The notes beneath the pieces are model-generated. The model was not told where the DNA came from, searched no databases, and saw only the letters and a program-made list of their open reading frames with translations. Positions 48,560-59,447 of a DNA stretch of 64,000 bases are shown in pieces; within the stretch, counting starts at the first letter, position 1, and every line of letters begins with the position of its first letter. Source of the DNA: Gnetum montanum. Its lineage: Eukaryota; Streptophyta; Gnetopsida; Gnetales; Gnetaceae. The position numbers and the translations under genes were made by a program. The DNA is taken from NCBI GenBank assembly GCA_015680685.1, contig MNCI01026333.1:188108-252107 (forward strand). Direction: 5' to 3'.

Positions 48560-49657
48560 TCTGCGTCGGCTCTACTTGACGTCCGACGACCCCTCCCTGT
48601 GGGCGCAAATATTAAGGAAAAAATATCATTCCTAGGAGGCTACGAACTCTGATTGGTAGGTGGGGTGATAGCTCTACGCCCACGTCACATCGCTAGACCA
48701 TGAGAACGAGGTCACCCTACTCCCCTCGCAGCTACTTCAATGACAATTCCTGACCCAACCCCGGTGGATGCGGCTGTGGAAGGGCATACTGCCGAAAAAT
48801 ATCAAAACTTTCAGGTGGCTGATTCTCCACCAGGAAATACCCATTCGTGCGCCCATTCGTGCGCAGCTGCAAGCACGTGGCCTGCGCATTAGTATCAATT
48901 TCCCGCTGTGCAATTAGTACATAGAGATGTTGCAACACTTCTTGCATGAATGCCATGTGGCCAAGTAGTTCTGGTGTACCGCCAGCCTCCCACCGCCCGA
49001 GTTCTCTTGAAATTCTCCAACACTGGTGACGTTGTGGATCCTATGGCCAGGAACGATCGGGTATTTAAAGGGATGCCCCTTCCGCCACCAGCCATGCTTA
49101 CCTATAGGTTCTGTAGACTCTAGCGCAAAATCACTACGGCAATGGGTACGCACGCTCACTCGAGCCTCCCATCACCACTCTCCAAAATCGGCCGGATCTC
49201 TCGAGTTGGGTTTCACTAATGGGGTGGACCTGCGTGCTACCATGCATTGCGGCTGACCTAGAGATTGATACCCAACCATTGCGGCTGACCTAGAGATTGA
49301 TACCCAACCATTCTACGTGAACTGGGGGGTGAGGTTACCATGTTCTGGGGATGCCAAATCCTAGTAACTGTCGACACGGTGTCTACCGCGATTTGGGCAC
49401 CCACCAGGGGTGACCATATTCCCCTGGTTGTGGGATCACACTCTAGGGTGGCAGAATTCTTCCAGGGCCCCATCCCCAAGATGGCAAGCAGACACATACA
49501 GGGGACGGCCCTCCCGCCTGACTGGTGGGCTGCAGCAGAGTTGGTGGAGCAGTGCTTCATTCAGTTAGGCTCACACCATAAACTGAATGGGGTGCACTTC
49601 AGGTTCCTCCAGTGCATGCGTATCGAGACTACCGTCAACCTTCCGCTATTTCTCTAG
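48560..49657 (+). pseudogene. LINE RT C-terminal end with zf-RVT domain
   Basis: It starts with the post-RT connection LRRLYLTSDDPSLWAQILRK near 48565-48620. Then the zf-RVT domain lies at about 48765-48990: LWKGILPKNIKTFRWLILHQ, IPIRAPIRAQLQARGL, FPLCN and HFLHECHVAK, matching the W..IW....P.K...F.W....LPT...L..RG......C..C....E...H.F..C domain with one Cys pair incomplete. The same frame goes on as VTLWILWPGTIGYLKG from 49026. A 32-bp tandem duplication at 49246-49309 then shifts the frame; allowing for it, the open stretch 49340-49657 (including ALPPDWWAAAELVEQC) lies in the same original frame. I do not recognise that last part. Confidence 0.75.
49246..49309. repeat. 32-bp tandem duplication
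   Basis: ATTGCGGCTGACCTAGAGAT and the following 12 bases occur twice without change. The copies are identical, so the event is recent or an assembly error. Confidence 0.9.
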
Positions 49658-50273
49658 GAGTCACTGTGGCAAGGGCATCCGGGCTTCAGCTGATGCCCCA
49701 TCCAGTGCAGAGGTAGCAACGCAAAAGGAGGAGGAACGGGTACCGAGAGGAGGGTACTGCAGTTGAGAACAGGGCCTCGATTATGCCCCCAAGGGCCCTT
49801 CATGATGCTCACAGTGGGCGGGACGGGTAGGGGCAGGTCCTGGAGGGTGAGGAGCCGGAGACAAAGGAGAGCCCCATAGACAAAACCTGGGGGCAATGTC
49901 CTAAGAACCTACAACTACCCCCACAGTTGCAAATCGAGATGCCGCTTTGGATTGAAGACGTTATCAAAGACCACATGATGGGCATTGCCCAGATAATAGA
50001 GAAAAATAGACGATGCCTAGCAGCAGGCCCAGGGCAGCCAGTTCCAAGACCGCAAACAGTCCAAGATAATCGAAACTCCAGCCACAATTCCCCCAAAAGT
50101 TAGTGGGAGGGGGGGAGGGAAACACCCGGGTGAGGCCCGGTTCGGGTTTGTGCTCTGATTAATGGTAGGGGATTGGACGCCTGGCCCCTAGGATGCCCAC
50201 GGCGGGGAGGTTCATGGGGATTCCGGGCTAGTGTTCCTGATCAGTGTGGAGCCATTTTTTCCAAAAGAAAGAA

Positions 50274-50288
50274 AAAGCTTCCATAATT
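50274..50288. repeat. Target site duplication, right copy (GC-rich LINE B)
   Basis: AAAGCTTCCATAATT; see 48531-48545. Confidence 0.88.
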
Positions 50289-51600
50289 CTCTTAGCATCT
50301 TCTTTTTCTATGTAATGCTCTCAATTTGCTTTTGGTTCACTTAACCCATCACATTTGAAACCCTTGGAAAAATTTTGATGAGATGTATCTAAGACCACTA
50401 CATGTTTATAAGAGGACGAATGGAAGAAACTAGACTCAAATCAGATGCAAAATGAAGAAAAACAGCGAAAACTATCTTTGTGGAAAAATGTAACAAAACA
50501 TGGTTTTGCAAACACAATGGCAGAAAAACCGATGATAAAAAAACTCAAGCGGCAGAGGGAAAGATCAAAAGATTGTCCATAGAAACACGAGACAATGTAA
50601 AGAAAAGGTAATGATTATAACATATGATGTATGTTATAACATATAACGTATGTACTTTTCTTTTCATTTTGCACATGAACGTGCGTAATGGTGTTGACTT
50701 TTATTTTTTTAAAAAATTGATTTTTACTTTTTTTAAACATAAATAATTTTAATAATTTTTTTGTTATTTTTCCCTCCCCAATAATATCCTTAGTGATTAA
50801 CCTCCCATAACATGCACACTCAGACTTCAAATTAAATTCTATTTAAACTTACAAGATCTTTATCGAATGCTCAACCAAATCATATGCTAAAATTTTATCT
50901 AGGCTTCACTTATCATAGTCACCTAGTTTAAATAAAACTTTAATGGTATTTTAGCAAACTTTAATGGTATTTTAGCAAACTAGAAAATGTGATATCTTGA
51001 AAACTATAACTCTGATTATAGTAAACCAAGGGTCAATGTCTACATTTTCGAACACCCCAGACACATTGGTAAGGTCAACTTTTGGTTAGAGCATCATCCT
51101 AAGGTTTTTTCTTAACAAAGCTAATTTATGCAATATTTTATTATAAATTAAAAAAAGTTCCGAATCCTATTTTAATGACAAAAGCTACCAAGGGATATGA
51201 TTTGGGTAGGATGAGGGTTAGAAATTGCTCCATGAACAAAGTATTATATAATCACATATGCATAATAAAAATAAAAGATGCATAATTAAATGTGCATAAT
51301 ATAGTATAAATATGCATAATTGAATGTGCATAATAAATATTGAGTATACATAATTGAATGTGCATAGAGAAGAAAATATGCATAATCAACTACTTGTAAA
51401 TGCATAATCACTCATAAAAGAAAAACTTCCTAGGGTAATTGGATTTCAACATTTAATCATAAAATATTCAAAAGATCTATGACTAAACCCTAATAGTAGT
51501 AAAATAAAGGATACAAAACTTTAACAGAATATCCTAACAAACAAATTGCATTCATTTACATATGAAACTAACAACAACAATAACAATAATGACAATAAGC
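50289..51600. other. AT-rich stretch with short repeats
   Basis: No gene recognised. A 21-bp unit ACTTTAATGGTATTTTAGCA occurs twice in tandem at 50936-50979. At 51256-51410 the words ATGCATAAT and AATGTGCATA recur seven or more times in a degenerate array. Confidence 0.55.
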
Positions 51601-53270
51601 TAATCTATTGAAATACATCTAATAGTATTAAAGAATTAATTATATGCATTAAATTACATAATTTAATTTATGCAAAATTTTAAGTTACCACATATAGGTT
51701 TGCGTGTCATCAAAGTCTATGGCACTAGCTACTAAAATTCCAAATCATGGAGTGCTTATTATGTGCTCAAACTACTATGATGTGGTAGTTGTACAACAGT
51801 TTTTCAATAATGTGCCCATCACAGAACAATCCCTTGGGTACTTCAAATAGCAAGATCTACCTTTGATGTGGATGGAGCTTATGTGTCAAATCATTCAGTA
51901 TGTGATCCTTGATTTTAAGGATTTTATTATGTTTGAATTTCACTTTCAATTGCTTTGAACATTTTGCCCAAGAGAGGCGCTAGATGAGATCAAACTCATA
52001 GCTTAGCTAGCTTCCACTGTGGACTATGAGCTCTGTGTGGTCTTGCAATTTTTACTTTGTTCCTTTCACATGGCTCATTGAGTAGGCCTAGGACTTTTAA
52101 GTTTATAAATTTACCCTTCCAGCTCAACACTCTTAGCTCCTACTCTCATCTCCATGTCATTAGAGTAGCTTGGCTCCTCTGCATCATTCCCATCCACCTC
52201 AACTAGCCTCTCTTTTCTTGTTCAACCATCTATCCTATCTCAACCTACTAGTGTGTCTTATTTAAACCTTAACCATCTCAATGGTGTCCTTGATAATCCT
52301 AGCACCTTAATTACATCCCCTTTGATTTTATGCAGGTCACCAAAGGATCCATTAGAGGTTTCATTAGATGATTCAGACAACTAGAGTAAAACTTCATTGG
52401 CATCTAGGGGTTTTAGGCATGTAGCCTCAACCTCTTCTAGCCCATCACGCCATTTAAAATAGTTGGCTATCATTCCTCTCATTGATATAATGTGGTATTC
52501 GGCACCATTGAAGCTAAGGAGGTCCAACTCAATAGCTGATGAAGGAAGTGTGATGATGGCATTGGCCCTACCTATAGGGTTGGCTAAAAGGAATATGCAG
52601 CCTCATTTTCAATGGTAATTAAGGTCAAGTAAGGTTGGGCTAGTGGTTGGCATGGCTTTAGGAGGTAAGGCATCTAGATCTGATGGCATGGACTAATGGA
52701 TCCTACAGTATGTGCATCCTCTAATGAGGTTGGCTTTCATAGGATGGGAAATGTTTATCATGGCTCGCTGTAGTGTGTGAAGGATTTGTAAGCTCACGCT
52801 ACTGACATAGATCAACCTAGTGATGCCAAACAACTAGCGATCAACTAAGGCATAGCTATTGCCACTCTTGCAGTTCAATGGGACTAGACTTGAGGGCACT
52901 TCTTGTGGCCTAGAGAATGATACGTCTAGTTAAGACATAGGACACTTTGATGGTTGTTGGCATGATGGTCATTTTGTTACAATTTGTCTCTCGTCTAATA
53001 TGTTTTTATGTATATTTTATGGTTTAGATCCCCTATAGGTATGCCTAGGGGCTTTGTGTCCATTGGATCCAATGTTAGAACTTAATCCCACCTACTTTTA
53101 ACTTTATTTTTTTGGAGCTCCAATAGCAACTTGTGAGAATTTTGCTTGGCTCTTCTCTTGTCCAATTGAAAGATTATCTTCCCCCTTAAAACTTTTATTT
53201 ATGTAATTTGGTTGTGGGGTTTCCCCAAAGTAATATAAACAACCTGTCAAGAAAAGAAACATAACACAAA
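51601..53270 (+). other. Possible old LINE 3' part
   Basis: Less AT-rich than its surroundings. A readable plus-strand piece near 52480-52600 (LKLRRSNSIADEGSVMMALA) is protein-like, but I cannot name the family. The right end has GGTTGTGGGGTTTCCCCAAA and a CAAGAAAAGAAA tail, like plant LINE 3' ends. No target duplication was found. Confidence 0.3.
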
Positions 53271-54651
53271 AACCATCGTAATGCCCATTGTTGCTATATT
53301 TAGATAAAGAGGTAAGAAGTTTTTAATACCCAATTGGAAGGGTTAGACTTCTCCATGTATACCGACAATTTTGCAGGCCGTTTACAGAGGCATCATATAC
53401 GCAAACCATTTTAAGCACATTGACTATGACATAATTCACATAATAATGAATGGTTGGTTAAAAAGGGGACATTACTGAAAGCGCAGAATCTAACTGCAAG
53501 ACTTGGATACATGTTGACTATCATTTGTTTAACTTAATATTATGACAAGTGCTCCTCGCAACCTGCTTCAAGAAAGGCCTCTTTCGTACAGACAATTGGG
53601 AATGCTGAAAAGGAGTAGATTTTTAGGGCACATTTTTGCAGTGGGTCAATATGTATTTTTAGCTTCACAGTATTCTAATTTGTTTGCATACAGGTTAAAA
53701 GAATCACGATGATACTTTCACTTGATAAATTCTGTCATAGATTTCATATCCCAATACCAGCAACATACTAACAAACTTTATACATGCTGAAAGTCTGAAA
53801 CAACGTTGTTGCTAAGAATCCCAAAAGCAAGTTTAAAGTGTTTGCTAAAAGCAATTTATAATTTCAAATCTTATATGATATATAACACACAAATAATTAG
53901 GAACATCTCTGAAGCATTGCATAAAATTGAAAATGTTACCTTTTCCTTCCATCGAACAGATTGTATAGTACAGGCCCTCAGTAAGAACCATTAATAGAAT
54001 AGAAAATAAATTATTTCAAAAATAAAAGGAGAGTGACTGGTTCTTATATTCTTTCATGACATGAAAATATTAAAAAATACGAAATAGAAGCAAAAATTTA
54101 TTTCCACAAGGTACCGTTAAAATTCATACCTGCAACGATCTAAAGAAGGAAAATCAAATAAATTGCAATAACACCCGTAAACATAAACCTTAAGAGTGGC
54201 TGGCTGACAACTTGTGATTCAGCCCGTTTTACTCAAGCAAATTCAATTGCGATAAACAATATCTCAAGAGAAAAGCATGATGCGAAAAAATACTATACAT
54301 CAATGCGAATATGATGATTATATATCTAAGCTTTTGGCAAAGAATCAATCATACATGCAATGATAGCACTGATTTCCTGTCAAATTCCGATGATGCCTAT
54401 CAATAAATTACAGAGACCAAATTCTATCACGAATATCTTCCTAGATTTGTTCCTTAACAAAATGCATGCAGCCAAAAAAATAAAAACTAGCAACGCAAAT
54501 CAAGACGATCATCTGCCAACCCACATCAGACAACACATGACGTAACGAAAACACTCTGAAGTTGCTTATTCAATTGCAAGAACAAAATTGTAGAGACCTG
54601 GAATTCAAAAATTCGCAAAGAACAAAATTACAGGGACGCATAATTGAAGAT
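53271..54651. other. 3' flank of the kinase pseudogene, no gene seen
   Basis: AT-rich, without transposon motifs I recognise. Part of it was presumably the kinase gene's 3' untranslated region. Confidence 0.4.
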
Positions 54652-55576
54652 TCACCGAAGCCTAGTATCCGAAGAATGACAATGAGATTCCCCACCAACA
54701 TCAGTTTTCTCTTTCTGATCATCCGGGTCAGGGTGAGACCGCAGACAGATATCACGTATTGGAACAGGCTTGAAAAAGGAAGAATCCAGAGGCGCCGGCA
54801 GGAACGGTGGCTTCATAGAACGCAGCAGCGGCCAATGAATCCCAGAGAAAAATAGATGAGCCTTAATCTCCGAAGCTCTCCGAGAATGGCCCAGCCTGAT
54901 AACCGGATCCTTCACAAGCAACCGTTTGATCAGATCACGCATCGCATTCCTTCTGGCAAGAGCACTAAGAATCATGATACGGGAATGAGAGCGGCTCTCG
55001 TTCTACTTTCCGCATGGTTTCAGCGGCATCCTCGCGGCTGAAAGGAGGAACACCGTATAAGAGGTCGTACATAAGGACACCGAGAGCCCACCGTAGGTTC
55101 CTATGCTCCATTCCACCCGGCCGATCAGCTCCGGCGCCAGATAATCATAGATACCGACAAATGACTGTGACCTTCCCAATGGCTCGGCCACCAGCAGTGG
55201 AATGCTCTGAGGTTTCCTTGGGGCCAGGCTGCCTAAGACTAGGCTCTGGGTCTGCATAGCCGGGCTAAGGCCTCCAGGATGTGAGCCCTGGTTTAAACCT
55301 CAAACAGGATCCTGTTTAAGGGTGGCCAGGTTTAAGGGTGAGCCTGTTCTGGCCTTGCTCTGAGATTTTGATTCTTTTTCTTCCTCTTCCTCTTCCTCTG
55401 TGTTTTCTATCCAGATGAGTTTTGGTGTCCTTTGACACCGGAGAGAAAGGTCAAAGTCAGAGAGCATCATATGGCCGTCGTCCTGGATCATGATGTTTTC
55501 TGGCTTTAGATCCCTGTAGACTACCCCTACCATGTCAAGGCACTCCAGCGCAGCTAATACTTCTGCTACATAAAAC

Positions 55577-56613
55577 CTGTGAACAGTAGGGATACCTACA
55601 TTCTCAAATCAATTAGGGTTCTTGGGTTTATGGATTTGCAATCATGCAGATAGGTTAACCCAGGGTCCGAAATGTCCCAATATTATATGTTGAAGTTACC
55701 CGTAATCAGCAAAGTAAAAATTGTATACTGCTAGCAAATTGAGTCTACATCGTAACCATGAAACTGAAGCTGCTTTTCAGTTTAACATTCCAAAGTTTAT
55801 TTAAGCTTTAATACTTACTTACATCTTCACAGAAAAATTCAGTTAATGACAATGATAATTTTCCTAGGCGCTACGGTAGCAATCCCTCTTCACCTTGTAA
55901 GGTACACCTTTTTAATTATCCTAGCGTTATTTCAGGTAAATGAAATGAAACAAGGCTTTTAGCAGACAAACGTTATAGTGTTTCATGGGTATCATACAAA
56001 GAATTGTACTATATTAGCATCATTGCAAATACGTGGGCCTCAAAAATAATCCAGATTAACCTGCAACATGTGCTTCCTAATTTCCACAGTTACGTTTGTC
56101 AAATTCCTTGAAATTCTAGTGTTTTCGAACAACCAGTGCAAAACCTAATTGAGTAAGCCCTTTAACATAGCAGGCAGAAAAGGCAAGAAAATTACTGTCC
56201 CCAGAATTTCCTTAAAGTTCTCCACCGTACATCATTTTCATTTTCTAAAGGTTATTTTTCCAAATTCCTTTAAAATTCCCTTTTTATGCAATGATTTTGA
56301 AGTACCTAATTGAAAATTCCCGAAAACCTATTTCAGTTAAATCCCTTAGCAGACCGCAAAAAACACAAATTAAATCGAATACTCTTTGCATGACTTCTTT
56401 AAATTATCAGGATTTTCAAATTGCCAATCTGAAAATTCCGCAAAACCTATTTCACATTTTCAACAAAACCCACAACTTAGAAACACAAACAAACTAAAGT
56501 CAACTGCTGTTTAGAAAATTCCCTAGATATTCTCCACCCACAATACGTATTTCAACAAAACCAACTACTAACATGGAGAAAAATAACACAACTTAATATT
56601 GGAATACTCTTAC
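55577..56613 (-). other. Intron of the kinase pseudogene
   Basis: The donor is AG|GTAAG and the acceptor TGTTCACAG, with matching phase, joining GSMR to FYVAEV inside helix E of the kinase. It contains three diverged copies of a repeat of about 120-130 bp (about 56110-56545). Confidence 0.85.
56110..56545. repeat. Three diverged ~120-130-bp repeats in the intron
   Basis: Shared words in order: TGAAAATTCC, AAAACCTATTT, AACACAAA, and a TTCC(T)TAAA..TTCTCCACC-type end. Copies start near 56110, 56290 and 56408. Confidence 0.5.
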
Positions 56614-57331
56614 CTCATGCTACCAACCGAGAAAATGCCGAGGGTATGCCTGTTGCGGAGGGCATGGAGTTCGCCACCGCTGCAGTAATCGATAAGAAAG
56701 AAAACCTTTGCAGGGTCTCAAAATGGGCATAAAGCGTAGGCAGAAACGGATGATCCAGCATCTGCAAAATACTCCTTTCTGCAACCACACGCTCAGCCTT
56801 ATTCCGACTCACCATCCTCTGCTTATCCATAACCTTAAGCGTAAGGTAACAAGCCTTTCCTCTGCACTGATCATGGGCCAACTGCGCCAAATACACAATC
56901 CCAGAATCGCCGCAGCCAAGCATGGGCTCAAACACAACAAAATCATCAAGACTGAGTTCACAGTGCCGGGTAATCTGATGCAGAGTCTCCCAGGAAGCAT
57001 TGTTGTTGCAGCCTGCGTGAGGTTTCATGCCCGAAACCTTGTTCGCCAATGCGGCAGAGCCCGACAGCTCCGGGACGGTCGCCGCCTAAGACAATTCTGA
57101 TGGTTCTGCGGCCATCGCCCAATTGTCTTCGGCGTTTTCGGCAACCATGCTGGAAACTCTTTCCAGAAGGGCGTTTCTGGGGAGCCACGAAGCAAACGAA
57201 CCCTCTGTGTAAACGCTGGTACTGAAGGATGCAGTAGCTGAATCCTGCATCACAGAGCTCTTTTTGGATTTCTCAGGAGGAGGATGAAGAGGAATATTTG
57301 TTGCAGAGGAAATGGAGTTAATGTCTTCCAT

Positions 57332-57541
57332 GCCGGTATGGAGTCTCAATAAGCCCCGGTATTGCAGGGCAAGCAGCGTGGGAGGAGTAAAGTGTTGATA
57401 TCCTTTTAAAGGAGGCGTTTTTGCTCTGGTTGCCATTGTCATGGTTTGAATGTTGGGGTGGGGGGCTTCTCTCCCTGCAATTGCAGTTGTGCCCTCTTTT
57501 GAATATGGGGTGGCGTTCAATGTAAAAACCAAGATTAACAT
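57332..57541 (-). other. In-frame upstream extension of the kinase pseudogene
   Basis: An open frame from ATG 57541 continues into the kinase frame without a stop. It encodes a Thr/Lys-rich stretch (MTMATRAKTPPLKG), either a longer N-terminus or 5' leader. Confidence 0.4.
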
Positions 57542-58284
57542 GGAGTGCTTGAAGTGCTCAAAGTGAAAATCATTAGTTTTGTTAGCATCCTACGGCCACC
57601 ATTTTGATTCATGTTTTACATGTGGATGTGTTAATCCCCAACGCCAACTTAGCCGTTAGTAAGTGGATTATTATGAACTAAAGGTGATGGGGATGCTTTG
57701 GGATAGTTTCACTTATTGGTGGGATGAGTGGATTTCTAGAAAAATCCAGCCACCTTGTCTCTTTAATGCCTTCCAAAGTTATTATTTTGAAATCATCTTA
57801 CAAAGAACTCCACAATTCCAGTTACCATAAAAAGAAAAATATAATTAGTCATTGTGGTTATGGGAAAAAAAATTTTGAAGTTCAAAACTAGTTCTTGTTA
57901 GAAATCTTTAAGGTGAAAGCTTTGGTGTAATTTATGATTTTATTTAACTATGACTAAAGGTAAATCTTAAAAGGTTGCAAGTTTGAATCACACTTGAGGC
58001 ATTGTTATATTTCACTATAATCCTTCTAATCTATCATGCCTTAGAACTATAGATACATTCCAAGACGTATGACCAAGATACATTGGTATAATTGTAGCCA
58101 ACCCTTTTTTGTTGGGAAAAGGCTAGGATGATGATAATATGATATATTGGGAATGTTATGTAAGAATACAAGAGTCATACTAGCAACCTGTTAACTACAA
58201 AATATTCAACTAATCACTTGAACCACCTCTCAATGGCTATGACTTGTTCCAAGATAACCTATAACTTATTTCAATGGTGCACCT
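57542..58284. other. Kinase upstream region, no promoter motif certain
   Basis: AT-rich. No convincing TATA box within 150 bp of either ATG. No transposon signature before the LTR at 58285. Confidence 0.4.
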
Positions 58285-58327
58285 TGATGAGACACAATTC
58301 GCATAAGCCACAATATCGCATCCCTCG

Positions 58328-58381
58328 CGATATCACGTACACGATATCACGTCCTCCCCTGCCATATCGTGTACACGATAT
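58328..58381. promoter_or_regulatory. Palindrome array in LTR U3
   Basis: ATATCGTGTACACGATAT (58364-58381) is a perfect 18-bp palindrome. A second imperfect one (ATATCACGTACACGATAT) lies 35 bp upstream. They sit 20-70 bp before the TATA box. In the 3' LTR the first of the pair is instead perfect (ATATTGTGTACACAATAT, 63914-63931). Confidence 0.75.
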
Positions 58382-58400
58382 CATGGTGTGCGGAAATATC

Positions 58401-58408
58401 TATAAATA
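58401..58408 (+). promoter_or_regulatory. LTR TATA box (element 4)
   Basis: TATAAATA, conserved at 63985-63992 in the 3' LTR. Confidence 0.75.
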
Positions 58409-58663
58409 AGAGGCGTCTCTCCCTTGTTTCCCCATCCTAGGCTAGAAGTAGGGAAACTCTGGTAGTTTGATCACTCCAGAGATAGAATATTTTCCATGTG
58501 CCTGCAGTAAGAGTCCTAAAGTGAACAGATCTTTATTTGAGTAACATTGTACCTGAACACAAGTTGTGTACAGCAATAAAGACGAACTTCCTGGATAAAC
58601 CTTGTAGTGCATGGAATAGAATTTTATTTAATGTTATTTATTACTTTCTTAGTAATGTGGAAT

Positions 58664-58850
58664 GAGTATGACATGATTACGAACATCTAAGGATGTGTAT
58701 GGATAGTCAAGGAATGGATGCTCATGAGTACAACTTGATTACGAGCATTTAAGGATGTGTACGGATAATCAAGGAACAGATGCTCATGAGTACAACTTGA
58801 TTATGAGCATCTAAGGATGTGTACGGATAGTCAAGAAATTGACTGCTCAT
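58664..58850 (+). repeat. 62-bp tandem repeat, three units, in the LTR
   Basis: Units at 58664-58725, 58726-58787 and 58788-58850, each starting GAGTAYRACWTGATTAYGA and ending GATGCTCAT (the last ACTGCTCAT). They are downstream of the TATA box, so in the transcribed part. Confidence 0.9.
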
Positions 58851-59305
58851 CGCACTTAGGCTAGATTAGCTTTCTCAACCCTTTCCTCCTAGTTAAGTGC
58901 CTCAATACGACCACTTCGAGCACGTGCGTTACGCGTGGTGATCCCAGCAACAATTAGCATTTGGTAGTCACGGTTGCATCAGTTCAAGGTATGTACGGTA
59001 AGTGGGAATGGATGCTGACGCTAGGTAATTTAGACTTAGTTCATTAGTTAGAGTTAGTTAGTCTTGTCAACCCTTCACCTTGTTAGCATAGGAGACATAA
59101 AACATAAAAGACCATAAAAATCATATACCTCGGACTTACTTAACCATACACCATGACAACTGTAAGTAAGTCTGGGAAGACAACGAACGATTACCCCTAA
59201 GTGTTCCATGGGGTGTGTAGGCATTTAGTCTGTGGAGTTCAACCAGATCGTGCATGCTATGCTCATCTCATATGGTTGAGTGTAGGGGTACCTTGCCACT
59301 CATCA

Positions 59306-59324
59306 TTGGCACTGTTGCCGGGGA
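59306..59324 (+). other. Primer binding site region of element 4
   Basis: TTGGCACTGTTGCCGGGGA differs from the Tat/Athila consensus TTGGCGCCGTTGCCGGGGA by two transitions. Confidence 0.85.
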
Positions 59325-59447
59325 CTAAGTGTTTGTGTGCTAAATAGAACATAGGATATTACTCACATCGTTGGGAGCCTAAACAAACCTTCAGGTTAAT
59401 CAAGAAAAAAAATTATATAACAGTAATTAGCACACCGATAGATAACA

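Larger units (their letters stand above)
48546..50273 (+). mobile_element. GC-rich LINE B, 5'-truncated, with zf-RVT domain
   Basis: A 1.73 kb GC-rich insert with an exact 15-bp target duplication and an A-rich 3' tail (CCAAAAGAAAGAAA), so a non-LTR retrotransposon in plus orientation, cut at its 5' end inside the RT C-terminal region. The same family as LINE A at 42161-42540. Base composition is sharply different from all surrounding DNA. Confidence 0.87.
54652..57331 (-). pseudogene. AGCVIII protein kinase (PINOID/WAG/UNICORN-like), decayed
   Basis: A plant Ser/Thr kinase of the group that regulates auxin transport and tissue growth. ATG 57331 starts MEDINSISSATNIPLHPPPE; an in-frame ATG at 57541 is possible. 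Exon 1 (to 56614) has the Gly loop LGCGDSG, the ATP lysine in LTLKVMDK and LDHPFLPTLYAHFE. Intron 56613-55577 has GT/AG ends, phase 2. Exon 2 has [21 protein letters not shown] and SDFDLSL (the DFD typical of AGCVIII), an acidic insertion, then LVAEPLGRSQSFVG, YLAPELI and the C-lobe RDLIKRLLVKDPVIRLG. Lesions: TAG at 57086, one base missing near 56700 before IDYCSGGELH, TGA at 55300, one base missing near 55118, about six bases lost at the VDWWALG helix (now NLRWALG, losing the invariant Asp), and one base missing near 54970. Subgroup placement within AGCVIII is uncertain. Confidence 0.88.
58285..59305 (+). repeat. 5' LTR of element 4
   Basis: TGATGAGACACAATTCGCAT start and CCTTGCCACTCATCA end, 1021 bp. 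The start is repeated at 63872. It contains the palindromes, a TATA box and a three-unit tandem repeat. Confidence 0.85.

Noticed and set aside
49258-50096. Minus-strand frames in the GC-rich insert (100, 80 and 95 codons)
   Set aside because: GC-rich DNA has few stops; the sense strand is plus, as shown by zf-RVT, the A-rich tail and the target duplications.
50625-50660. Inverted repeat ACATATGATGTATGT / ACATATAACGTATGT as possible terminator or small RNA hairpin
   Set aside because: Short and AT-rich; such hairpins are expected by chance in this composition.
55014-57100. Plus-strand frames of 60-130 codons over the kinase
   Set aside because: Antisense shadows of the kinase exons, or intronic (56291-56497).
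57541-57660. Kinase core promoter
   Set aside because: No TATA box or other core motif convincing enough to annotate upstream of the first ATG.
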